10,386 nt of DNA from Lachnospiraceae bacterium. GTDB lineage: Bacteria > Bacillota_A > Clostridia > Lachnospirales > Lachnospiraceae. The notes under the pieces were generated by a model. That model had not been told where the DNA came from, did not search any database, and saw only the letters and a list, made by a program, of their open reading frames with translations. The position numbers and the translations under genes are program-made. The DNA lies in NCBI GenBank assembly GCA_016291475.1, contig JAEEXJ010000103.1, positions 1 to 10,386 on the forward strand. The letters run 5' to 3'. Shown here piece by piece: positions 1-6,518 of the stretch. Position 1 is the first letter of the stretch, and each line of letters begins with the position of its first letter.

Positions 1-527
1 AAGAGCTTGTCGACATGATCGATAACGGAAGATGGGATGAGCTGATCCGGAGAGTTAAAGTAAAACCGGGTGATATGATCAGGATCGATTCGGGAACGGT
101 TCACGCAATAACTGCGGGAGTATGCGTGCTTGAGACCCAGCAGTCAAGCGATGTCACATACAGGCTCTATGATTACGGAAGACTTCAAAACGGAAAGCCC
201 AGACCGCTTCATCTTGATAAGAGCAAAGATGTTATCACAGTACCTGCCGCTCCGGTAGAAGAGCAGGTATATCACAGCGCGGATGAAACCGGAAACACTG
301 TGATCGATCTGGTTAAAACTAAATATTTTACTGTTTCGAAAATAAAGGTTAACGGGGAATTTGTTTTCGGAAGCGACGCCGCTTTCCTGTGCGCAAGTGT
401 AGTTAGGGGATCCGGTAAAGTATTTGATACGGATGTAAAAAAAGGAAGTCACATGCTCATCACCGCAGATGGTGCAAAGGAAGTCAAACTGAGCGGTGAC
501 ATGGAGATCATCTTTTCGAGGGTATAA
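1..527 (+). CDS. manA: Mannose-6-phosphate isomerase, class I (C-terminal part; 5' end outside window)
   Basis: Cytosolic, zinc-dependent enzyme interconverting mannose-6-phosphate and fructose-6-phosphate. The reading frame is open from base 3, so the gene enters from the left. About 174 C-terminal residues are present, of the roughly 310-320 usual for the short Firmicutes form. The stretch GTVHAITAGVCVLETQQSSD followed by VTYRLYDYGR is diagnostic of the cupin core. Its GTVHA histidine is the last zinc ligand of the family, and the arginine of TYRLYDY corresponds to the active-site arginine. The other zinc ligands lie upstream of the window. A second, weaker cupin-like domain fills the C-terminus and ends in MEIIFSRV. 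The stop codon directly touches the start of the alpha-galactosidase gene, so the two are very probably co-transcribed and translationally coupled. The family call is secure. The in-frame ATG at 15 is internal, not the start. Confidence 0.95.
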   Translation, partial: ELVDMIDNGRWDELIRRVKVKPGDMIRIDSGTVHAITAGVCVLETQQSSDVTYRLYDYGRLQNGKPRPLHLDKSKDVITVPAAPVEEQVYHSADETGNTVIDLVKTKYFTVSKIKVNGEFVFGSDAAFLCASVVRGSGKVFDTDVKKGSHMLITADGAKEVKLSGDMEIIFSRV

Positions 528-2828
528 ATGAAAATATATTTTGACGAAGAAAGCAGGCTCTTTTTTATAGAGACGAAGAGCACAACCATGTGCCTTGCAA
601 TAACGGATGAGGAAGGCTTTCTTAACAATGTTTATTACGGAGCAAAGATTCAAAGGGACGACCTCAGGTACCTTTTAAGGACGGGGGCCGGTCCCTTTGT
701 TCCATCTGTGAACGAAAGAGACAGAGGAAGTTATCTTGACTGTGCAAGGTTTGAATTCCCGTCATCCGGAGTCGGAGATTACAGGCCCTCGGCGATTACG
801 GTAACGGATGATAAGGGACATGATGCTTCTCAGTTCCTTTATGAATCTCACAGGATATATGAAGGAAAAGAAAATCTTTTTGCACGGATGCCTGAAGGCG
901 GAGAAGTGCGTATGCCTGCAACTTATGAGGGAAAAGCCAAAGCCGAAACTTTGGAGATCACTCTATACGATGCTGTATTGGGCTTGAAGGCGATTCTTTC
1001 ATATTCGGTGTTTGAAGACAGTGATGCGATCGTAAAAAGTGTAAAGCTTGTTAATGAATCTGACAAATGTGTCACAATAATCAGGCTCCTCAGCAGCTGC
1101 CTTGATCTTGATAAGGGAGTATGGGGAGAGGAAAAACCCGATGTCATTACTTTATCCGGAACCTGGGCAAGAGAAAGGCGTATCGACAGAAGAACTCTTT
1201 CGAGAGGAAGCGTTGAAGTGTATTCAACAAGGGGAGAATCCTCGCATCAGTTCCAGCCTTTTATGGTTCTTTGTGACAAGAATGCCGGCAATGATCAAGG
1301 CAAAGTCTATGCCCAGACACTTATCTGGTCGGGGAATTTTATCTGCGGTTCATCCATGGATCAGTTTGATAATACAAGATCTTATATCGGGATAAATCCC
1401 GAGCATTTTGTGTGGGATCTTAAATCCGGTGAAAGCTTTCAGGCTCCCGAAGCGGTACTTGTATATACGGAAAACGGCTTAGATGAAATGAGTCGTATTT
1501 TCCATGACCTGTTCAGAAATCATCTTATCCGCAGTCCGTATCTGCATAAGGAAAGACCGGTTCTTATAAACAACTGGGAAGCCACGTATTTTGATTTTGA
1601 TACCGAAAAGCTTTTAAATATCGCATCTGAAGCGAAAAAGTGCGGTATTGAGATGCTTGTCATGGATGACGGATGGTTTGGCGTAAGAAATGACGACAAT
1701 TCATCTCTCGGTGACTGGACCGTTAACGAAGAAAAACTTCCGGGAGGCCTTAAGGTTTTATCCGATAAGCTGGAAGAGATAGGCATGAAGTTTGGAATCT
1801 GGTTTGAGCCGGAGATGATATCGCCTGACTCGGATCTCTACCGTGCGCATCCCGATTGGGCTATAGCCGTACCCGGCAGAAAGCCCTGCAGGATGAGGAA
1901 TCAGTATGTGCTTGATATCACAAGAAGCGAAGTACGTGATCATGTGTATAAGTGCGTATCAGATATCCTTAAGAGTGCGAAGATATCGTATGTGAAGTGG
2001 GATATGAACAGACAGCTTTCCGATCTTGGAAGTGAAGGATTGGAGCCCGGTTCCATGGGCAGATTGTCTTACCTTTATACTGTAGCGGTTTACGATCTTC
2101 AGGGAAGGCTCCTTGAAGAATTCCCGGATCTCCTCCTTGAGAATTGTTCCGGCGGAGGAGCAAGGTTCGACGGAGGAATGCTTTTTTATTCGCCTCAGAT
2201 CTGGTGCTCCGACGATACGGATGCATATGAGAGGTTATCCATTCAGGCAGGAACGGAGATGCTGTATCCCCTAAGCTCTACGGGAGCCCATGTGTCAGCT
2301 TCTCCCAATCACATCACGGGCAGAAGCATGCCCTTTGACGTGAGAGGTGCAGTGGCTCTTTCCGGAACCTTCGGATATGAACTGGATATTACCAAGATAC
2401 CGGAGGAAGAAAGAAGAGCTATCCCGGAACAGGTAGAGATATATCACAGATACGGAGAAATTGTCCGCGAAGGTGATTATTTCCGCATAGCCTCTGAGGC
2501 AGAAACAGGCTGTTATGATGCATGGATGTCTGTACTTAAGGATGGCAGCAGAGCACTTCTTACATATGTACAGTGCAGAGCATATCCTAACGGCAAAGGC
2601 AGATGCGTTAAGCTTAAAGGACTGGATCCGGATGGAGTATATGAACTTAAGCTTATAGGTTCCGAAAGGGAGGATTCTCTCTTCTGCGGAAGGGATAAAA
2701 AGAAAGCATGGGAGGCCCTTGCACCCGGAACACTCAGCGGAAGCACTCTCATGAATGCGGGGGTCATACTTCCGCTCCTTCCCGGAGATTATGCTCAGAT
2801 GATGTTTGAAATAAAAAGACTTGCGTAA
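528..2828 (+). CDS. Alpha-galactosidase, glycoside hydrolase family 36
   Basis: Hydrolyses terminal alpha-1,6-galactosides (melibiose, raffinose series, galactosyl side groups of galactomannan oligosaccharides) with retention. It is 766 residues, close to the usual 720-750 of bacterial GH36 group I enzymes (RafA/AgaA type). The N-terminal beta domain covers about 1-335, the (beta/alpha)8 barrel about 340-640, and a beta-sandwich the C-terminus. Barrel motifs: NNWEATYFDF (W350), MDDGWFG (D380-D381, substrate binding), WFEPEM (425-430), KWDMNR with nucleophile D492, ENCSGGGARFD, and WCSDDTDA with the predicted acid/base D562. There is no signal peptide, so it is probably cytoplasmic and acts on imported oligosaccharides. 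The start ATG directly follows the manA stop; GAGG at 518-521 inside manA is the likely ribosome binding site. The family is certain; the exact substrate is inferred from the mannose-pathway neighbour. Confidence 0.96.
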   Translation: MKIYFDEESRLFFIETKSTTMCLAITDEEGFLNNVYYGAKIQRDDLRYLLRTGAGPFVPSVNERDRGSYLDCARFEFPSSGVGDYRPSAITVTDDKGHDASQFLYESHRIYEGKENLFARMPEGGEVRMPATYEGKAKAETLEITLYDAVLGLKAILSYSVFEDSDAIVKSVKLVNESDKCVTIIRLLSSCLDLDKGVWGEEKPDVITLSGTWARERRIDRRTLSRGSVEVYSTRGESSHQFQPFMVLCDKNAGNDQGKVYAQTLIWSGNFICGSSMDQFDNTRSYIGINPEHFVWDLKSGESFQAPEAVLVYTENGLDEMSRIFHDLFRNHLIRSPYLHKERPVLINNWEATYFDFDTEKLLNIASEAKKCGIEMLVMDDGWFGVRNDDNSSLGDWTVNEEKLPGGLKVLSDKLEEIGMKFGIWFEPEMISPDSDLYRAHPDWAIAVPGRKPCRMRNQYVLDITRSEVRDHVYKCVSDILKSAKISYVKWDMNRQLSDLGSEGLEPGSMGRLSYLYTVAVYDLQGRLLEEFPDLLLENCSGGGARFDGGMLFYSPQIWCSDDTDAYERLSIQAGTEMLYPLSSTGAHVSASPNHITGRSMPFDVRGAVALSGTFGYELDITKIPEEERRAIPEQVEIYHRYGEIVREGDYFRIASEAETGCYDAWMSVLKDGSRALLTYVQCRAYPNGKGRCVKLKGLDPDGVYELKLIGSEREDSLFCGRDKKKAWEALAPGTLSGSTLMNAGVILPLLPGDYAQMMFEIKRLA

Positions 2829-2862
2829 GAAACGTTTTTTGCTTAAAATGATTTTGTTGACA

Positions 2863-2900
2863 AAGGCGCCAATTCAATAGATTGGCGTCTTATTTTTTTT
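2863..2900 (+). terminator. Intrinsic terminator after the manA / alpha-galactosidase unit
   Basis: An 11-bp stem pairs 2863-2873 with 2881-2891, including one G-U pair around a GGCGCCAAT / ATTGGCGTC core, with a 7-base loop. A run of eight T residues follows at 2893-2900. The T run ends only two bases before the ribosome binding site of the symporter gene, so this hairpin lies very close to the next start. It could double as a leader attenuator if transcription of the symporter starts upstream of it. Confidence 0.85.
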
Positions 2901-2901
2901 G

Positions 2902-2908
2902 AGAGGAG
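2902..2908 (+). promoter_or_regulatory. Ribosome binding site AGAGGAG fixing the GTG start of the symporter
   Basis: AGAGGAG matches the 3' end of 16S rRNA and lies 8 bases before GTG at 2917. The in-frame TTG at 2899 overlaps the terminator T run and has no upstream binding site, so GTG 2917 is the preferred start. Confidence 0.8.
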
Positions 2909-2916
2909 AACAAAAA

Positions 2917-4404
2917 GTGCAGCTGATAGAAAATGTTAATTCGGCCGTAAACGATTTTGTGTGGGGACTCCCGATGCTGGTGCTTCTCGTGGGAACCGGC
3001 ATTCTCATGACCGTGCTTACCGGATTTTTCCAGATAAGCCGTATCGGTCATTGGTTCAAAAACACACTTGGGGGAATATTCGGAAACAAACATGTAACTG
3101 CGCATACCGAAAGCCACGATCGCCAGATAAGCCAGTTCCAGAGTCTTTGTACCGCTCTTGCGGCAACCATCGGAACCGGTAATATCGCGGGTGTCGCTGC
3201 GGCTCTTGCATCAGGAGGACCGGGTGCGATCTTCTGGATGTGGATCGTTGCATTTTTCGGGATGATGACCAATTACTCCGAAAATGTACTCGGTATCTAT
3301 TATAGAAGAAAGAATTCCGAGGGAGAGTGGTGCGGGGGCGCCATGTATTATCTCAAGGACGGTCTCGGCTCCAAGAAGGGCTGCAAACAGATCGGTGCGG
3401 TTCTTGCCGTTCTTTTCAGCATTTTCTGCGTCATTGCTTCATTCGGAATCGGAAATATGAGCCAGATCAATTCCATCGCGGTCAATCTCAATTCCGTATT
3501 CAAGATTCCTTATGTTATGACGGGCGGAATCCTGATGATCTTTGCAGGACTGGTTATCGTAGGCGGACTTAAGAGAATCGCCAGTGTAACCGAGAAGCTT
3601 GTTCCCGTTATGGCGGTTTTGTATGTAATCGGATGTATCGTTATCGTATGCGCCAATATCTCACTTGTGGGTCCTGCATTCACAGCGATCTTCAAGGGTG
3701 CATTTGCCATGAAGGCTGTAGGCGGCGGTATCGTAGGAAGCGGTGTAAAGATGGCTATCACCTGGGGTATGAAAAGAGGTGTCTTCTCCAATGAAGCAGG
3801 CTTAGGTTCTTCGGTTATGGTTCACTCGGCATCCAATGTTAAAGAGCCTGTAAGACAGGGTATGTGGGGAATCTTCGAAGTATTTGCCGACACCATCGTT
3901 GTTTGCACTCTCACCGCACTTGCTGTTCTTTCATCAGGAGTAATGAATCTGGAAACGGGCGAGATGATCTCAACATCCGAAAAGACTGCTCTTGTTGCGG
4001 AAGCTTTCTCCGGAACTTTAGGTGTGGCAGGAGGCTGGTTCATAGCTATAGCGATCACTCTTTTTGCATTTTCCACCGTACTGGGATGGAGCGTATACGG
4101 CAGTAAGGCATTCGAGTATCTCTTCGGAACCAAGGCCATGTTTGCGTACAAGATCGTATTTGTGGTTTTCGTCATCATCGGTGCGACCATGGATCTTTCT
4201 CTGGCCTGGGATCTTTCCGATACCTTCAACGGTCTTATGGCAATGCCTAACCTTATCGGTGTTGTGGTGCTCAGCGGAACGGTAATGAAGATCACGCGTA
4301 ATTATATTGACCGTGTTATCAAAGGCAAGGATGTAAAACCCATGTATTCCGCACTTCCCGAGGTTCAGAAAGAACAGGAAGAACGTACGGATGACGTTCA
4401 GTGA
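2917..4404 (+). CDS. Sodium:alanine/glycine symporter, AGCS family
   Basis: Integral membrane amino-acid:cation symporter (AlsT/AgcS type, LeuT fold), importing alanine, glycine or a related amino acid with Na+ or H+. It is 495 residues from the GTG start, with roughly ten to eleven hydrophobic segments. The family signature is present: GGPGAIFWMWIVAFFG matches the sodium:alanine symporter pattern. Before it comes ATIGTGNIAGVA (from about residue 83), the unwound first core helix that contacts substrate and ion. Other family stretches are GGAMYYLKDGL, WGMKRGVFSNEAGLGSS and GWSVYGSKAFEYLFG. The C-terminal 35 or so residues are charged and cytoplasmic. The gene stands alone, with terminators on both sides, and shows no functional link to the sugar genes before it. 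Some AlsT proteins move glutamine rather than alanine, so the substrate cannot be fixed from sequence. Confidence 0.95.
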   Translation: MQLIENVNSAVNDFVWGLPMLVLLVGTGILMTVLTGFFQISRIGHWFKNTLGGIFGNKHVTAHTESHDRQISQFQSLCTALAATIGTGNIAGVAAALASGGPGAIFWMWIVAFFGMMTNYSENVLGIYYRRKNSEGEWCGGAMYYLKDGLGSKKGCKQIGAVLAVLFSIFCVIASFGIGNMSQINSIAVNLNSVFKIPYVMTGGILMIFAGLVIVGGLKRIASVTEKLVPVMAVLYVIGCIVIVCANISLVGPAFTAIFKGAFAMKAVGGGIVGSGVKMAITWGMKRGVFSNEAGLGSSVMVHSASNVKEPVRQGMWGIFEVFADTIVVCTLTALAVLSSGVMNLETGEMISTSEKTALVAEAFSGTLGVAGGWFIAIAITLFAFSTVLGWSVYGSKAFEYLFGTKAMFAYKIVFVVFVIIGATMDLSLAWDLSDTFNGLMAMPNLIGVVVLSGTVMKITRNYIDRVIKGKDVKPMYSALPEVQKEQEERTDDVQ

Positions 4405-4405
4405 T

Positions 4406-4438
4406 TTGCTGGTTTTTTTTACTGAAATAATATAAAAT
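4406..4438 (+). promoter_or_regulatory. Possible promoter for the hybrid kinase gene
   Basis: TTGCTG (4406-4411) and an AT-rich stretch holding TATAAA (4431-4436) and TAAAAT (4433-4438) resemble -35 and -10 boxes. The spacing of 19 or 21 bases is longer than ideal, and the terminator hairpin begins immediately downstream. Any transcript from here would carry that hairpin in its leader. This is a weak call. Confidence 0.25.
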
Positions 4439-4439
4439 A

Positions 4440-4480
4440 AAGGTGCGGAAACCCTTTTCGGTGACGCGCCTTTTTATTTT
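4440..4480 (+). terminator. Intrinsic terminator after the symporter gene
   Basis: AAGGTGCG (4440-4447) pairs with CGCGCCTT (4465-4472), with one G-U pair. A short inner ACC/GGT stem sits in the loop, and a T-rich tail TTTTTATTTT covers 4471-4480. It ends the symporter transcript and lies 31 bases before the kinase start. Confidence 0.8.
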
Positions 4481-4511
4481 CAAAAGACATATGTGAAAGA
4501 GTGGACCGGTT

Positions 4512-6410
4512 ATGAGTAATTACAACATTTCATATGAAGTGGCCTCGGTTTTTTTCATGGTCATATCCATAGCCTGTCTGGTGATGATGAGAAGATCCAG
4601 AACAGAGAGATATAAGAAGTTTTTGATCCTTATGATCACCATACTGTGCGGACTCATCTTTGATATTCTCGGTGCAGTATCCATAGCGGTTCCGGAATAC
4701 TTCAATCGGACGGCAGCCCTCATTATCAATAATATCTATTTCTTCTTCGCGGCTTTCGCCGGATATGCTTACCTCAGATATGCCGAGGCTTTTGTCGGAG
4801 AACAGAATAATTTTGACAAAGTGATGATCAAAGTGAATATGGCACTTATGATCGTATATGCTGTGGTGCTGGTCATCAATATGCGCTCGGGATGGATATT
4901 CTATCTGGGAGATAATAATGTTTACAATTTCGGTCCCATGCACTTTCTGTGCTATATCCCGACTTTCTATTTTATAGTCTATGCTCTTGTTTATGCCCTC
5001 ATGCACTATAAGAGCCTGAATCTTCGTGAGATGATATCTCTTTCGGGCTTTATCTTTATCACGGTCGGAACGATCTTTCAGGCACTTGTCGTACCCGAAA
5101 CGCTGCTTGTTTTCTTTTTCGGGACGCTGGGAGTAATGATCATTCTGCTCTTTGTGGAGACTCCCGATTATGCCCACCTTCAGGAGACTTTGAGAGAGCT
5201 GGACGCTTGCAGGATCGAAGCTGAGAAGGCAAAGAGGATTAAGAGCGAATTCCTTACATCCGTATCGAGAGATATTAAAACTCCCATGAGTACGGTCCTT
5301 GGAATGGATGAACTGATCTTAAGGGAGAGCAAGGACGAGTATATAACCGGTTATGCCAGGGATATCGAAAGTGCCGGACTTACTCTTATGGAAACCATTA
5401 ACAAGATCCTTGATTATGCGGATATCGAGACCGGAAAGCTCGATGTCGTAAATGCTCCTTATAGAGTATCTTCCCTTGTGAAGGATGTATATCAGACATG
5501 TCTGTTCAGGGCGGATGAGAAAGGGCTCAGGCTTAACTGCGATGTGGGCAGCCTAGTGCCTGAGATACTGGTAGGTGACGTTGTAAGGATCAGACAGATA
5601 ATGCTCAACCTGATCGGAAATGCCATCAAATATACTTCCACCGGAGGTGTAAGCCTCTATGTCGGATCCTCTGCACTTGACGGAAAGAGCATCAGGCTTG
5701 AGATCGAGATTACCGATACAGGAAGAGGTATCAAGGAGGAGGAGCTCGGTAAAGTCTTCGGAACCTTCGATCGTCTGGGCGACACCAGATCCAGAGCGGG
5801 TGACGGAGTCGGACTGGGACTTGCCATAGTATCCAAGCTTACCGATATGATGAACGGTGAAGTCACTGTTGAGAGTAAGTATGGTGAAGGATCCGTTTTT
5901 ACCGTTAAGATACCTCAGAAGATAGCAGAGCAGTCCGACCTGATCAATGAGGATGTTGATAATCCCACGTACGGAGAGAAGGCTCATGAGGGTCCTCTTT
6001 TCAAAGCTCCCGAGGCCAAGGTTCTCATAGTTGATGATAACGATATCAACCGTGTTCTCGAAGCGATGCTTCTCAAGGAAACGAGCGTTATAACTCATCA
6101 GGTATCCGGCGGAAAACAGATGCTGGAGGAACTTACCAGAACAAGCTATGACGTGGTCCTTCTCGATCACATCATGCCTGATATGGACGGAGTCGAAGCA
6201 CTGAGACGTGCAAGACAGATAGAAAGAGTAAAGAACGCAAGCACGTCTTTCATCGCCATAACTGCCAATGCACTTTCAGGTGCAAGAGAAGAATACCTGA
6301 GACAGGGCTTTGATGATTTCGTATCCAAGCCGGTAAACGGAAGACGCCTTGAAGAAGCGGTCATGAACCTGCTTGACGACAATCTGATCACAGAGAGAAA
6401 CGATATGTGA
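4512..6410 (+). CDS. Hybrid sensor histidine kinase with receiver domain, lacking the H-box histidine
   Basis: Membrane signalling protein of 632 residues. About seven hydrophobic segments fill residues 8-215 (near 10-26, 37-58, 68-88, 104-123, 142-164, 174-193, 198-214). A short helical linker leads to a HisKA-like dimerisation helix (about 240-305). The HATPase domain (about 350-470) has N-box N370, DTGRGI with D402, and the glycine-rich GVGLGLAI. A C-terminal receiver (about 503-625) has D508/D509, phospho-accepting D552 in LLDHIMPDMDG, T584 and K606. The oddity is the H-box: the usual SHEIRTP reads SRDIKTP, with Arg253 in place of the phosphorylated His, and no other His occurs in that helix pair. 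It may be a pseudokinase, a phosphatase, or a partner that phosphorylates in trans. The ribosome binding site is weak (GAGTGG before ATG). There is no Hpt domain or DNA-binding partner next to it. Confidence 0.92.
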   Translation: MSNYNISYEVASVFFMVISIACLVMMRRSRTERYKKFLILMITILCGLIFDILGAVSIAVPEYFNRTAALIINNIYFFFAAFAGYAYLRYAEAFVGEQNNFDKVMIKVNMALMIVYAVVLVINMRSGWIFYLGDNNVYNFGPMHFLCYIPTFYFIVYALVYALMHYKSLNLREMISLSGFIFITVGTIFQALVVPETLLVFFFGTLGVMIILLFVETPDYAHLQETLRELDACRIEAEKAKRIKSEFLTSVSRDIKTPMSTVLGMDELILRESKDEYITGYARDIESAGLTLMETINKILDYADIETGKLDVVNAPYRVSSLVKDVYQTCLFRADEKGLRLNCDVGSLVPEILVGDVVRIRQIMLNLIGNAIKYTSTGGVSLYVGSSALDGKSIRLEIEITDTGRGIKEEELGKVFGTFDRLGDTRSRAGDGVGLGLAIVSKLTDMMNGEVTVESKYGEGSVFTVKIPQKIAEQSDLINEDVDNPTYGEKAHEGPLFKAPEAKVLIVDDNDINRVLEAMLLKETSVITHQVSGGKQMLEELTRTSYDVVLLDHIMPDMDGVEALRRARQIERVKNASTSFIAITANALSGAREEYLRQGFDDFVSKPVNGRRLEEAVMNLLDDNLITERNDM

Positions 6411-6455
6411 TTTTGCCGAAAAAAGTACCCTAAAAATCGTATTATTTACAATAGA

Positions 6456-6461
6456 TATAAT
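6456..6461 (+). promoter_or_regulatory. Candidate -10 box TATAAT ahead of the EAL gene
   Basis: A perfect TATAAT lies 58 bases before the chosen ATG in the 108-base gap after the kinase gene. No good -35 box occurs at 16-18 bases upstream (the region is A-rich), and no TG extension precedes it, so an activator or an alternative arrangement would be needed. The predicted transcription start falls within the loop side of the C6/G6 inverted repeat. Confidence 0.45.
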
Positions 6462-6491
6462 CCCCCCGGTTGTGTGATAATGATCGGGGGG
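6462..6491. repeat. GC-rich inverted repeat CCCCCCG...CGGGGGG between kinase and EAL genes
   Basis: CCCCCCG (6462-6468) is complementary to CGGGGGG (6485-6491), extendable by T6461-A6492 and inner G-U/T-A pairs, with a loop of about 12 bases. A T-rich run (6503-6508) follows only after an 11-base AT-rich gap, so it is not a textbook terminator. It sits exactly where transcription from the TATAAT box would begin, so it could be an operator, a weak terminator for the kinase transcript, or a leader structure. Confidence 0.6.
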
Positions 6492-6508
6492 AATTCTATA
6501 TATTTTTT

Positions 6509-6514
6509 AGGGGA
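6509..6514 (+). promoter_or_regulatory. Ribosome binding site AGGGGA deciding the EAL gene start
   Basis: AGGGGA lies just before ATG 6519 (about 5 bases spacing). The earlier in-frame GTG 6474 and ATG 6480 lie inside the inverted repeat and have no purine-rich site in front, so ATG 6519 is preferred. Confidence 0.7.
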
Positions 6515-6518
6515 CAAA

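Noticed and set aside
144..653. Antisense open frame spanning the manA/alpha-galactosidase junction
   Set aside because: Both sense genes are certain and adjacent; the antisense product is Cys/Phe-rich without a domain.
2899..2916. Upstream TTG start for the symporter
   Set aside because: It overlaps the terminator T run and has no ribosome binding site ahead; GTG 2917 has AGAGGAG at good spacing.
3822..4295. Antisense open frame of 157 codons opposite the symporter
   Set aside because: It is a shadow of the symporter coding frame; composition is Thr/Ile/Pro/Ala-rich without motifs.
4530..5177. Antisense open frame of 215 codons opposite the kinase TM region
   Set aside because: It mirrors the codon pattern of the well-supported kinase gene, has a low-complexity His/Asp/Lys/Ile-rich product, and shows no recognisable domain.
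5553..6170. Antisense open frame of 205 codons opposite the kinase ATPase and receiver region
   Set aside because: It lies wholly inside a gene with clear domains; the product has no family features and no separate ribosome site is evident.
6474..6518. Upstream GTG (6474) or ATG (6480) start for the EAL protein
   Set aside because: Both lie in the GC-rich inverted repeat without a preceding ribosome site; ATG 6519 has AGGGGA and is followed directly by the first TM segment.
6411..6518. A c-di-GMP riboswitch in the leader of the EAL gene
   Set aside because: The spacer is only 108 bases and shows a single hairpin; no conserved GEMM-type core was recognised.
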